Program-made: the position numbers and the translations under genes | Notes under the pieces: generated by a model | What the model was told of the DNA's origin: nothing | Database searches by the model: none | Seen by the model: only the letters and a program-made list of their open reading frames with translations | Part shown: piece by piece, positions 25,145-33,728 of the stretch | How the letters are laid out: every line of letters begins with the position of its first letter | Position numbering within the stretch: position 1 is the stretch's first letter | Assembly (NCBI RefSeq): GCF_014268655.2 | Contig: NZ_JABWQX020000001.1 | Coordinates: 3,254,001 to 3,318,000 of the forward strand | Direction: 5' to 3' | Source of the DNA: Pseudomonas marvdashtae | Lineage (GTDB): Bacteria > Pseudomonadota > Gammaproteobacteria > Pseudomonadales > Pseudomonadaceae | DNA length: 64,000 bases

Positions 25145-25261
25145 ATGGGTAGAAAACGCTCTGAAATAAATAACACCTTCTTTGGCCTGCCGCAGGCATT
25201 AGGCTTTTCTAAAGACCTCCTCGCAACGGAAGCCGATTTTTTTGCGTCACTGACCAATTAA
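25145..25261 (+). CDS. 38-residue putative precursor peptide of a YcaO-modified RiPP
   Basis: ATG 25145 has GGAG (25133-25136) at 8 nt, an excellent ribosome site, and runs to TAA 25259-25261. The peptide starts MGRKRSEINN, continues TFFGLPQALGF, and ends DFFASLTN. It has a basic N-terminal patch, no Cys, three Ser (6, 22, 35) and three Thr (11, 28, 37). It is followed by a 12-bp stem hairpin and then the YcaO gene. A short, well-initiated gene directly ahead of a YcaO enzyme and an ABC exporter is the usual place of a precursor peptide. The function is inferred from context only. It resembles no RiPP precursor I know, and the leader/core boundary cannot be placed. Confidence 0.72.
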   Translation: MGRKRSEINNTFFGLPQALGFSKDLLATEADFFASLTN

Positions 25262-25290
25262 GCCAGTGACCGATTAATTATCGGCGAACA

Positions 25291-25318
25291 GATGCCGAAA
25301 GGATCCCCTTTCGGCATC
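25291..25318 (+). terminator. Strong hairpin between the peptide gene and the YcaO gene (attenuator-like)
   Basis: A perfect 12-bp stem GATGCCGAAAGG / CCTTTCGGCATC with a 4-nt loop, followed by CTTTAATGG. It lies between two genes of one apparent operon, 8 nt before the ribosome site of the YcaO gene. A partial terminator here would give many peptide transcripts for few enzyme transcripts, the pattern common in bacteriocin and RiPP operons. It may also protect the peptide mRNA 3' end. Confidence 0.75.
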
Positions 25319-25335
25319 CTTTAATGGAGATCCAT

Positions 25336-26508
25336 ATGTCAGAACGAGAACTATCACCCACCGAAGCGCTATTCAATATCATGTCCACGCTCCATACACT
25401 GGGCCTCAGTGCAGTAACACGATATACGACATCATCCAAGTTAGTAGCAACGGCCGAACTGTTTGATGATAACGACAACCTCGTTGAATCGGGAGCAGGC
25501 AAGGGACCAGATTCACTAATAGGCGCACTGGCAGAAAGCATTGAACACTTCAGCACGTTTCAGCCTCTTGCTGATGCTCCCATAGGATACCGCTCCGACA
25601 AGATAGCTACTCAAAAAGCAGTTACAGACGATGGAATTTTTACCAGCCTGCCTCACACCGAAAAATTAATCGAATGCTTTAGGCTTACTTCGCTCAACAA
25701 CAATGAGGAGCTATTCGCGCCGTGCGTCCTTCTATGCCCTGAAACGACGCAAAACATCCACGGCGATTCGAATTCCGCACTGCGTTTTCTATCTCGCTAC
25801 TCGTCAAACTCAGGAATTGCTTTTGGTTGCACAGAGAACGAAGCACTGTTACATGGTACCCACGAAACAATCGAGAGGCATATCCTTTCTCTTTTCTACA
25901 TGACTGTCTGTGGCCTCGGCCCGGCAATGGAACTATACACACCTTCTGTCGCGTTGCTTCAAACAGCGCTGGGGAGCCACCCTGCTGCCTTGGCGTCAGC
26001 GAACAGACTGCAAGTGATCATTATCAAGGACGTGCTGTCAGTTTATTTTGCAGTGGCATTTCCCAAAGGGGGCCCTGGAGCTCACCATCTTTCACCCATC
26101 GGCTCCGGATGCTCGCTTGAAATCCATACTGCAATCCAAAGGGCAGTTACTGAACAGTTCCAGTCCGAGGACTTATATGATGGCGCTGAAGAATCCATAG
26201 ATAGAGAAACCTTTGACCTATTATCTAAATCAAGGCACCTGAAATGCTTGATTGACTTCGCACCACTCATGAGAGCGACACTTCCTATAATTGACACCCC
26301 TGCACACATCGCCCCCTTAACAGTCTCTGAACAATTAGAAAAATTGCAAAAAAACCTATCAAATAAAAGAATGAAAATATTCCGCCGAACAGTAGCTCGT
26401 TTTTCAGACTATAGCTTCGTCACTCAAATTTACATTCCAGGACTTGAGCGCTTCAATATCATTAGAAACGGTCGCCTGGTGGTGCCTCAGTACGTGTTAC
26501 GCGGTTGA
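25336..26508 (+). CDS. YcaO-domain protein (stand-alone peptide backbone-modifying enzyme)
   Basis: 390 residues. ATG 25336 has GGAG (25326-25329) at 6 nt and is preferred to ATG 25324. YcaO enzymes use ATP to activate a peptide amide for azoline, thioamide or amidine formation. The ATP/Mg-binding pattern is present: GKGPD (about 55-59) with ESIEHF (E67, E70), the central HETIERH (E177, E180, R181) and EQFQ (E273, Q276) after GSGCSLEIHTAIQRAV. No fused or adjacent E1-like/RRE protein, flavin dehydrogenase, TfuA or sulfur-delivery gene is seen, so this is a stand-alone YcaO. It is low in G+C relative to the flanking genes. The ABC exporter gene starts 33 nt downstream. The family call is secure, but the reaction is not known. 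Confidence 0.85.
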   Translation: MSERELSPTEALFNIMSTLHTLGLSAVTRYTTSSKLVATAELFDDNDNLVESGAGKGPDSLIGALAESIEHFSTFQPLADAPIGYRSDKIATQKAVTDDGIFTSLPHTEKLIECFRLTSLNNNEELFAPCVLLCPETTQNIHGDSNSALRFLSRYSSNSGIAFGCTENEALLHGTHETIERHILSLFYMTVCGLGPAMELYTPSVALLQTALGSHPAALASANRLQVIIIKDVLSVYFAVAFPKGGPGAHHLSPIGSGCSLEIHTAIQRAVTEQFQSEDLYDGAEESIDRETFDLLSKSRHLKCLIDFAPLMRATLPIIDTPAHIAPLTVSEQLEKLQKNLSNKRMKIFRRTVARFSDYSFVTQIYIPGLERFNIIRNGRLVVPQYVLRG

Positions 26509-26541
26509 ATTATCGAACACAAAGCAACCAGGAGCGAGTAC

Positions 26542-28257
26542 ATGCACAGCATCTGGGCAATGATAAAAAACGCCTGCAAACAACACACCAGACTTCTAGC
26601 AATAACCATAACCACAATCATCGCACTTAAACTGATTACACTTGCCCCTCCACTGTTACTCGGAACCATCATCGACACCCTGCAAGGCACTGGAAATCCA
26701 GCATCCAGCACCCTGCTCGCACTGACGACAGGCCTGATTATCGCGGGATGTATTCATGCCATCATCACTCCTTTGCAACTCCATGCGCTGTCGAAGCTGG
26801 TCCAGAGCATTATCATGAACGCTTCCATTGAGTGGATCACCGAACTCATAGGCAAAGAGTTTTCGTTATTCAACTCCTGGAGAATCGGCCACTTCATCAA
26901 ATCGGTCGAGCGCGGAATTACTGCGCACGAACAACTACTCACCTTCATTGTGACCATTGCGCTTCCCGTACTCTTGGAATTCATAGTCGTTGGGGCTGCT
27001 TTTATTTACATAGGGGGCGGTGAAATTTTTTTGAGCATGACGGCGTTCGGAATTATCTATCTGGCAGCCACCCATAAAATTATCAAATGGCGGAGGAAGC
27101 ACATCGATGCAGTCAATGAACAGGAGGATGAGTTAAGCGCCCACCTCTACAACACCCTCAACGCGGGAAAAATCATAAAGCTGGAAAGTGCCATACCTAC
27201 TGCCCTGCTCCCGTTGAACGCGGCGTTCGGACGTTATGCCAGCGCTGCGGTGACTACGGCATCCTCTGGCGGCCTGCTGAGCACCGCCAAGATACTGTTC
27301 GTAAGCCTTTCCACTGGGGGATTGCTCTACTGGGGCGTCGTGGACCAACTTTCGGGTCAGCCCAGTATCAGTGTCGGGCAGCTGGTTGCCATTTTTTCAA
27401 TCGCGGGGAGTTATCTGCTCAGTATTTCAACCTTGACTGAAGGGTATCGTGTTCTTGATCAGTTCCTTGCAGACCAGCGTCAATTTCAGGGTCTGCTATC
27501 ACTTCCGGCTTTCGATCGCAGCAATCGGCTGGCGTGGGTTGATTTCCACCGATCCTCAGTTCTGGAGCTTGGACCCTGCGAAGTGGCAGGAACGGGACCG
27601 CTTCGCCTGTCGATCAAGCGCTCCCTGGCATTTGTTCAAGGGCAGTCAGTGGCCGTTACAGGCCCTAGCGGCGCAGGCAAAACCACTTTTCTGGAAGTCC
27701 TCGCCGGGCTTGATGCATCAATGCGGGACCAACTGAGTATCGACTCGGTACCGGTTTCACTTTTGACCGGTCAAGCTCACTTGGACACCTTGAGGTACTG
27801 CCCCCAGCAACCACGGTTTCTGGAAGGCTCTTTTGAACAGTCGGTTCTGTTTGGAGGCAGCGCATCGCCGATTTTGTCAAGAGCCATACGACAACTGGAA
27901 CTGGATGAGATCGTGACAACACGGCAGGTCAGCGAAAATGCATCAAATATCTCCGGAGGCGAAGCCAAACGCCTGTCGCTGCTGCGCCTGATCAACAAGC
28001 CTGGGAAATTCAATATGTTCGACGAGCCAAGCGCATCCATCGAACCTAGGCTAACCACGCCTCTTTGGGACCTGTTATTCGACGTTTTTGCCGGGCAGGG
28101 GTTGATATGTGTCACCCATGACATTGACCACTTGCATCGGTTTGACCGGGTCATTGTGATGCATGACGGGGCAATCGTGGAGGATGGTCCGTGGCGGGAT
28201 CTGATCGACAGGCCAGCAATCAAGCTGCTGATGGATGAGATTCGGATGCAAAACTAG
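26542..28257 (+). CDS. ABC exporter half-transporter (fused membrane and ATPase domains)
   Basis: 571 residues. The N-terminal part has about six membrane helices (for example 20-45, 55-78, 130-160, 240-300). The ATPase domain has Walker A GPSGAGKT (about 374-381), Q-loop CPQQPRF, signature ISGGEAKRL (about 470), Walker B FNMFDEPS (about 490-497) and H-loop VTHD (about 525). This is a complete half-transporter working as a homodimer. No C39 peptidase domain is fused at the N terminus, so leader removal, if any, needs another protease. ATG 26542 has AGGAG 7 nt upstream. The N-terminal part shares the low G+C of the YcaO gene. It likely exports the modified peptide and may also confer self-protection. 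Confidence 0.88.
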   Translation: MHSIWAMIKNACKQHTRLLAITITTIIALKLITLAPPLLLGTIIDTLQGTGNPASSTLLALTTGLIIAGCIHAIITPLQLHALSKLVQSIIMNASIEWITELIGKEFSLFNSWRIGHFIKSVERGITAHEQLLTFIVTIALPVLLEFIVVGAAFIYIGGGEIFLSMTAFGIIYLAATHKIIKWRRKHIDAVNEQEDELSAHLYNTLNAGKIIKLESAIPTALLPLNAAFGRYASAAVTTASSGGLLSTAKILFVSLSTGGLLYWGVVDQLSGQPSISVGQLVAIFSIAGSYLLSISTLTEGYRVLDQFLADQRQFQGLLSLPAFDRSNRLAWVDFHRSSVLELGPCEVAGTGPLRLSIKRSLAFVQGQSVAVTGPSGAGKTTFLEVLAGLDASMRDQLSIDSVPVSLLTGQAHLDTLRYCPQQPRFLEGSFEQSVLFGGSASPILSRAIRQLELDEIVTTRQVSENASNISGGEAKRLSLLRLINKPGKFNMFDEPSASIEPRLTTPLWDLLFDVFAGQGLICVTHDIDHLHRFDRVIVMHDGAIVEDGPWRDLIDRPAIKLLMDEIRMQN

Positions 28258-28521
28258 CGAAAATATGAGGTGCCGGATCTACTACGGTAATCGCGAGCAG
28301 GCTCGCTCACAATGGATCGGCGGCGCTCCTTGATCCTGCCTCCACCGCCAATCCCCTGTGGGAGCGAGCAAGCCCACTCCCACACCAGATCCAAACCGAT
28401 CACAAATCCGCACACCAGACAAAATCCCGTTAGTCGCCACCCCCCGCCATGCATTAAAGTAACGCCCCCAGCCCCGGCGTTATCCAGACGCCTGGGCCAC
28501 CCTTTCCAGGAACAGTCACCG
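28258..28521. other. Intergenic spacer with REP-like palindromes before moxR
   Basis: It holds TCGCGAGCAGGCTCGCTC (28290-28307) and the palindrome TGTGGGAG...CTCCCACA (28357-28384), both short REP-type elements. They mark the boundary between the A/T-richer peptide locus and the conserved moxR operon. The moxR promoter should lie to the right of 28390, but I cannot pick boxes. Confidence 0.5.
28357..28384. repeat. Short REP-like palindrome
   Basis: TGTGGGAG and CTCCCACA flank a 12-nt centre. The same TGTGGGAGCG core occurs at 43512-43521, so it is a dispersed intergenic repeat. Confidence 0.7.
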
Positions 28522-29481
28522 ATGGAACATCGTGAAGCGCTGCTGGCGCTGCGAACCTTTCTTTCAACGCAGATTCTCGGCCAGGAAAAACTCATCGAGC
28601 GCCTGCTCATCGCCCTGCTCGCCGACGGCCATATGCTGGTGGAAGGCGCGCCCGGGCTGGCCAAGACCAAGGCAATCAAAGAGCTGGCCGAGGGCATCGA
28701 AGCGCAGTTTCATCGCATCCAATTTACCCCCGACCTGCTGCCCGCGGACATCACCGGCACTGAAATCTATCGCCCGGAAACCGGCAGCTTCGTGTTCCAG
28801 CAAGGGCCAATCTTTCACAATCTGGTATTGGCGGACGAAATCAACCGGGCCCCGGCCAAGGTCCAGTCGGCCTTGCTCGAAGCGATGGCCGAGCGGCAGG
28901 TCAGCGTCGGGCGCAGCACCTATGAACTGTCGCCGCTGTTCCTGGTGATGGCCACGCAGAACCCGATCGAGCAGGAAGGCACCTATCCGCTGCCCGAAGC
29001 CCAACTCGACCGCTTCCTGATGCACGTCAAGATCGGTTTTCCGGATGCCGCGGTTGAGCGCCGTATCCTGCAACAGGCCCGGGGCGAAGCACTGAATGGC
29101 GAAACCAAGCCTGAGCGGCGCGTCAGCCAGCAGGCGATTTTCTCGGCGCGTAAGGAAATCCTCGGGCTGTACATGGCAGACGCCGTGGAGGAATACCTGG
29201 TGCAGCTGATCATGGCGACCCGCAACCCGGCCAAGTTCGACCCGGAAATGGCCGAGTGGATCGCCTACGGCGCCAGCCCACGGGGCTCGATTGCCCTGGA
29301 CCGCTGCGCCCGCGCCCACGCCTGGCTGGCCGGACGCGACTTTGTCAGCCCGGAAGACATCCAGGCCGTGCTGTTCGACGTGCTGCGCCATCGCATCATC
29401 CTGTCGTTCGAAGCCGAAGCCGCCGGCATTGACCAGGACCGGGTCGTGCAGCGGATTCTCGACGTCGTCGCAGTCGCTTGA
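28522..29481 (+). CDS. moxR: MoxR-family AAA+ ATPase
   Basis: 319 residues. Walker A is [13 protein letters not shown], Walker [12 protein letters not shown] (DE), sensor 1 [23 protein letters not shown], and the arginine-rich sensor 2 segment [15 protein letters not shown]. MoxR ATPases act as chaperones or activators for VWA-domain partners encoded next to them. ATG 28522 is chosen because AGGAA lies about 9 nt ahead and the upstream extension is proline-rich intergenic sequence. First gene of the six-gene moxR-DUF58-DUF4381-BatA-BatB/C-BatD operon. Confidence 0.93.
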   Translation: MEHREALLALRTFLSTQILGQEKLIERLLIALLADGHMLVEGAPGLAKTKAIKELAEGIEAQFHRIQFTPDLLPADITGTEIYRPETGSFVFQQGPIFHNLVLADEINRAPAKVQSALLEAMAERQVSVGRSTYELSPLFLVMATQNPIEQEGTYPLPEAQLDRFLMHVKIGFPDAAVERRILQQARGEALNGETKPERRVSQQAIFSARKEILGLYMADAVEEYLVQLIMATRNPAKFDPEMAEWIAYGASPRGSIALDRCARAHAWLAGRDFVSPEDIQAVLFDVLRHRIILSFEAEAAGIDQDRVVQRILDVVAVA

Positions 29482-29490
29482 GTATTGGCA

Positions 29491-30435
29491 ATGAATGACC
29501 CACTGGCGCCCGTCCCGGGCATCCGCGTCAGCCTTTCGGAGCTGATCGAGATGCGCCACCGCGTGCGCGAGGTGCAATTGTTCTCCACCCCGGGCCAGCG
29601 CAGCCCGCTGATCGGGCTGCACCACTCCAAGCTGCGTGGACGCGGGGTGGATTTCGACCAGGTGCGGGTCTATCAGGCTGGCGACGATGTGCGGACCATC
29701 GACTGGCGCGTCACCGCGCGGACCCAGGAGCCTCATACCAAGCTGTTCCACGAAGAACGGGAGCGACCGATCTTCATCATGATCGAGCAAAGCCATCGCC
29801 TGTTCTTCGGCTCCGGGCAGGTGTTCAAATCGGTGCTGGCCGCCCAGGCCGCCAGCCTGATCGGTTGGGCCGCGCTGGGGCACAACGACCGGGTGGGCGG
29901 GCTGGTGTTCGGCAATAACACCCATTACGAAGTCAAGCCCCGGCGCAGCAAGCAGAGCCTGCTGCAATTGCTCAATCGCCTGGTGCGCGTCAATCAATCG
30001 CTGAACACCGAAGGTGAGTCGGACCGCGACTCGTTCGGAATCGCCTTGCGCCGAGCCCGGGAGGTGCTGCGCCCCGGTAGCCTGGTGATCGTGATTTGCG
30101 ACGAACGCGCCCTGTCCGACAGTGCCGAGCAGCAATTGAGCCTGCTATCGCGCCATTGCGACCTGTTGCTGCTGCCGTTGTCCGACCCGCTGGACCACGC
30201 TCTGCCCGCCGCGGGGCTGCTTCGGTTTGCCCAACGCGGCGAGCAGCTGGAGCTCGACACACTGAATTTCGAATTGCGCCAGACCTATCGCGCCCAGGCC
30301 GAGGCGCGGCTGGAGCGCTGGGAGTTGCTGGCGCAGAAGCTGCGAATCCTGTTGCTGCCGTTGAGCACCCAAGGCGACATGGTCGAACAACTGCGCGAGT
30401 ACCTGAACCCCAAGCGGCCAGGGAAAACCCGATGA
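29491..30435 (+). CDS. DUF58 domain protein
   Basis: 314 residues. The DUF58 core is clear: GLHHSKLRGRGVDFDQVRVYQAGDDVRTIDWRVTAR, about residues 46-75, followed by a VWA-like alpha/beta region (PIFIMIEQSHRLFFG, LVIVICDERALSD). It has no membrane helix, so it is a cytoplasmic partner of the MoxR ATPase. ATG 29491 lies 9 nt after the moxR stop. Its stop overlaps the next start (ATGA 30432-30435). Function is known only by association with MoxR/Bat systems. Confidence 0.9.
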   Translation: MNDPLAPVPGIRVSLSELIEMRHRVREVQLFSTPGQRSPLIGLHHSKLRGRGVDFDQVRVYQAGDDVRTIDWRVTARTQEPHTKLFHEERERPIFIMIEQSHRLFFGSGQVFKSVLAAQAASLIGWAALGHNDRVGGLVFGNNTHYEVKPRRSKQSLLQLLNRLVRVNQSLNTEGESDRDSFGIALRRAREVLRPGSLVIVICDERALSDSAEQQLSLLSRHCDLLLLPLSDPLDHALPAAGLLRFAQRGEQLELDTLNFELRQTYRAQAEARLERWELLAQKLRILLLPLSTQGDMVEQLREYLNPKRPGKTR

Positions 30436-30926
30436 GCAGCCTTGATCAACTGCAGCCGCTCATGGTCCCGCCCCCGATTGGCTTCTGGCCGCCCGCGCCA
30501 GGCTGGTGGTTGCTGCTGGTGCTGATGCCACTGCTGGGCCTGGGCCTGTGGCAGTTGCGCCGGTTCATTCCCGCCAGGCGCAGCGATTCGCGCACCGAGC
30601 AACCGCTGGACCCGGTACGCCTCGCGGCGCTGGCCGAACTCGCCCTGTTGCCCAAACCCTACGACGGCGCACCCGCCGGGGCCTGGCTGCAGCAACTCAA
30701 TGCGTTGCTCAAGCGCCTGTGTCGCAATCACTATCCCTACAGCCAGAGCCACACCCTCAATGGACGCAAATGGCTGGCCTTCCTCGATAACCGCTGCCCG
30801 GCCGCCGGCCTGACTCGCTGGATGATCCTGGTCGAAGGCGCCTACAAGCCTGAATGCAAGCTCGATGACAAAGCCATCGCCGGCCTGACCCAGGCGGTCG
30901 AGATATGGATTCGCAAGCATGTTTGA
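30432..30926 (+). CDS. DUF4381 membrane protein
   Basis: 164 residues. Proline-rich N terminus (LMVPPPIGFWPPAPGWW), one membrane helix (about 24-43, WLLLVLMPLLGLGLWQL), then a basic linker and a soluble helical domain with NALLKRLCRNHYPYSQSHTLNGRKWLAFLD. This is the standard small single-span protein found between the DUF58 and BatA genes in proteobacterial bat operons. It overlaps both neighbours (4 and 8 nt), indicating coupled translation. Confidence 0.88.
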   Translation: MSSLDQLQPLMVPPPIGFWPPAPGWWLLLVLMPLLGLGLWQLRRFIPARRSDSRTEQPLDPVRLAALAELALLPKPYDGAPAGAWLQQLNALLKRLCRNHYPYSQSHTLNGRKWLAFLDNRCPAAGLTRWMILVEGAYKPECKLDDKAIAGLTQAVEIWIRKHV

Positions 30927-31998
30927 ATTCGCCTGGCCGTGGATCTTCGCCCTGTTGCCATTGCCCTGGCTGATGCGCCTGGTACTGCCGGCGGCGGACA
31001 GCGGTGAGCCAGCCCTCAAGGTCAGCTTCCTGGAAGACCTCGAAGGCTTGGTTGGGCGCCGGGCCCGGGCCAACCTGCCCACCTGGCGCCAGCAGGCGCC
31101 CTTCATCCTGCTGTGGCTTCTGCTGCTGATCGCCGCCGCCCGCCCGCAATGGCTGGGCGACCCTCTGCCGATCGCCGCCAGCGGCCGCGACCTCTTGGTG
31201 GCGGTGGACGTGTCAGGATCGATGGATTTCCCCGACATGCAATGGAAGGACGAGGAAGTCAGTCGCCTGGCGCTGGTCCAGCACATGCTCGGGGACTTTC
31301 TCGAAAGTCGCGAAGGCGACCGGGTCGGCCTGATCCTGTTCGGCAGCCAGGCTTATCTGCAAGCCCCGTTGACCTTTGACCGTCACACCGTGCGCCGCTG
31401 GCTCGACGAGGCGCGGGTGGGCATCGCCGGCAAGAACACCGCCATCGGCGATGCCATTGGCCTGGCACTCAAACGCCTGCGCCAACGTCCGGCCCACAGC
31501 CGCGTGCTGATCCTGGTCACCGATGGCGCCAACAACGGTGGCGAGATCGATCCGCTGACCGCCGCCCGACTGGCCGCCGATGAAAGCGTGAAAATCTACA
31601 CCATCGGCGTGGGCGCCGATCCGGAGCAAACGGGCACGGCCGGCTTCCTGGGCGTCAACCCGAGCCTGGATCTCGACGAAGCGACACTCAGGGACATCGC
31701 CCAAGTCACCGGCGGTCAATATTTTCGAGCCCAGGATGGTGAGCAGTTGCTGGCGATCAAGACCACGCTCGACCAACTCGAACCGGTGGCGCAGCAACCG
31801 ACCCAGGCGCGCCCGTCCCTGGCGCTCTATCAGTGGCCGCTGGCCGTTGCGCTGTTGTTGAGCATGTTGCTGGTGGCTAGGGAACGCTGGCCGGACAACC
31901 CGTTGCAGCGGCTGTTCACCCAGCCGCTGTTTCAGCCATCGCAATCCTCTGAATGGCGCAAGCGGCTCAAGCGCCTGCGACTGCGGAGGCGCCGATGA
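30919..31998 (+). CDS. VWA-domain membrane protein, BatA-like
   Basis: 359 residues. Two N-terminal helices (about 5-22 and 55-72) and one C-terminal helix (about 298-314) flank a von Willebrand A domain with an intact metal site DVSGSMD (about 97-103), threonine NTAIGDAIG and aspartate LVTDGANN. The domain probably faces the periplasm. The metal site is complete, unlike that of the next VWA protein. The last codons overlap the next gene by ATGA (31995-31998). Confidence 0.9.
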   Translation: MFEFAWPWIFALLPLPWLMRLVLPAADSGEPALKVSFLEDLEGLVGRRARANLPTWRQQAPFILLWLLLLIAAARPQWLGDPLPIAASGRDLLVAVDVSGSMDFPDMQWKDEEVSRLALVQHMLGDFLESREGDRVGLILFGSQAYLQAPLTFDRHTVRRWLDEARVGIAGKNTAIGDAIGLALKRLRQRPAHSRVLILVTDGANNGGEIDPLTAARLAADESVKIYTIGVGADPEQTGTAGFLGVNPSLDLDEATLRDIAQVTGGQYFRAQDGEQLLAIKTTLDQLEPVAQQPTQARPSLALYQWPLAVALLLSMLLVARERWPDNPLQRLFTQPLFQPSQSSEWRKRLKRLRLRRRR

Positions 31999-33728
31999 TC
32001 GCGCTCTGGCCGCATTGGCTGCGCCCTGGTTTCATCCTGCTGCTGCCTCTGTTGGGTTGGCTGCTCTGGCAACTGTGGCACCGGCAGAAACGCGTGGGCC
32101 GCTGGCAGATGATCCTGCCCCCGGCGTTCCATGCGGTGCTGCTCAGCGGTGGCAGCGGCCGTGAAAGCCGACTGCCCTGGATTGCCCTGGGCCTGGGCTG
32201 GCTGCTGATGGTGCTGGCCTTGCTCGGCCCAAGCTGGACGCGGGTCGAACAGACCAGCCAGAAACCCGCCGATCCTCTGGTTGTGATCCTGGAACTGAGC
32301 CCGGAAATGCTCGCCAACGACGTCCCGCCCACGCGCCTGGAGCAGGCCCGGCGCAAAGTGTTGGACGTGCTGCAAAATCGCAGTGACTCGCAGACCGCGA
32401 TCATCGTTTACGCCGGCAGCGCCCACACCCTGGTGCCGCTGTCCGACGACCTGGCCACCAGCACCAACCTGCTCGAGGCCCTGACGCCGTCGATCATGCC
32501 GCAAAACGGCCACCGCGCCGACTTGGCCGTCATCAAAGCCATGGCCTTGCTCGATCAGGCCGGGCTCGGTCATGGCCGGATCCTGCTGATAGGGTCGTCG
32601 CTGAACGAGCAGGAACGCCTAGGCATCCGGCAGGTTCTGGACGGTTCCGCGACGCGCTTGCTGATGCTCGGCATCGGTACCCGCGAAGGCGCGCCGGTGG
32701 CCCAGGACGATGGCAGTTACCTCAAGGACGCACAGGGCGCCATCCTGGTCCCGCGCCTCGACAGCCCGAGCCTCAAGTCCTTCATCAATGAACTGGACGG
32801 CCGCTACCGGCCGGCACGCCTGGATGACGGCGACCTGCGCGGCCTGGGGCTGCTGGACGGCCCAAGCCGTCTGCGCAGCGATGGTCAGAAACTGCGCCTG
32901 GATACCTGGGCGGACCAAGGCTATTGGCTGCTTCTGCCACTGTTATTGCTGGCCGCTTGCGCCGGGCGGCGTGGTTGGCTGTTCTGCCTGCCGCTGCTGT
33001 TCGCCTTTCCGCAAACCGGCCATGCCTTCGAATTCCAGGACTTGTGGTTGCGCGCCGATCAACAGGGACAGCATTTGCTCAAGCAAAAACGCCCCGCCGA
33101 GGCGGCCGCCCATTTCGAGGACAGCCAATGGCAAGGGGTTGCCTTGTACGAAGCCGGTGCATACAGCGAAGCCGCCCGACGGTTTGCCGAAGGCAACGAT
33201 GCCCGGGCTCATTACAATCGCGGCAACGCCTTGGCCAGGAGCGGCGAGCTGGAAGCCGCCATCGATGCCTATGAACAAGCCTTGGAGCTGCAACCGGACC
33301 TGCGCCCGGCGCAGACCAACAAAGCCCTGGTGGAAAGTTTGTTGAAAGAGCAGGCACCGCCGCCGGATACGCCCAAGCCTGCCGAACGCGAGGAACCGGA
33401 CCCCGCCGTGCAACCGCCGGATACCAATGCTTCAGCCCAGTCTTCAGAGCCGGGCCAGCCGTCTTCCGACGCCAGCGCGACGCCCGACGAATCCCAGGCA
33501 TCCCAGGCACCGCCGCCCGGCGCCCAGGATGTTCCCGGCAGCGAATTGCCGGACGAGCAGACCACCACCCCGCCACTGCGTCCGGCCGCGGGCCAGCGCA
33601 ATGAAGAAGAACAGCGCCAGGCACTGGAACAATGGCTGCGCCAGATCCCGGATAACCCGGGGGAACTGCTCAGGCGAAAATTCTGGTATGAACAGCAAAG
33701 CCACCAGGCCCAGGAAAAACACCAATGA
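31995..33728 (+). CDS. BatB/BatC-like fusion: degenerate VWA domain plus TPR
   Basis: 577 residues. Two N-terminal helices (about 9-25, 50-72), a VWA-like domain, another helix pair (about 310-345), then periplasmic TPR units (ARAHYNRGNALARSGELEAAIDAYEQALELQPDL) and a long Pro/Ser/Glu-rich tail (about 455-545). The VWA metal site is degenerate: where BatA has DVSGSMD this protein has LELSPEM, so metal binding is doubtful. The layout combines what are separate BatB (VWA) and BatC (TPR) proteins elsewhere. It overlaps batD by 4 nt (33725-33728). Confidence 0.87.
   Translation: MIALWPHWLRPGFILLLPLLGWLLWQLWHRQKRVGRWQMILPPAFHAVLLSGGSGRESRLPWIALGLGWLLMVLALLGPSWTRVEQTSQKPADPLVVILELSPEMLANDVPPTRLEQARRKVLDVLQNRSDSQTAIIVYAGSAHTLVPLSDDLATSTNLLEALTPSIMPQNGHRADLAVIKAMALLDQAGLGHGRILLIGSSLNEQERLGIRQVLDGSATRLLMLGIGTREGAPVAQDDGSYLKDAQGAILVPRLDSPSLKSFINELDGRYRPARLDDGDLRGLGLLDGPSRLRSDGQKLRLDTWADQGYWLLLPLLLLAACAGRRGWLFCLPLLFAFPQTGHAFEFQDLWLRADQQGQHLLKQKRPAEAAAHFEDSQWQGVALYEAGAYSEAARRFAEGNDARAHYNRGNALARSGELEAAIDAYEQALELQPDLRPAQTNKALVESLLKEQAPPPDTPKPAEREEPDPAVQPPDTNASAQSSEPGQPSSDASATPDESQASQAPPPGAQDVPGSELPDEQTTTPPLRPAAGQRNEEEQRQALEQWLRQIPDNPGELLRRKFWYEQQSHQAQEKHQ

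Noticed and set aside
25324..25335. Earlier ATG for the YcaO protein
   Set aside because: ATG 25324 would overlap its own ribosome site. ATG 25336 has GGAG at the right distance.
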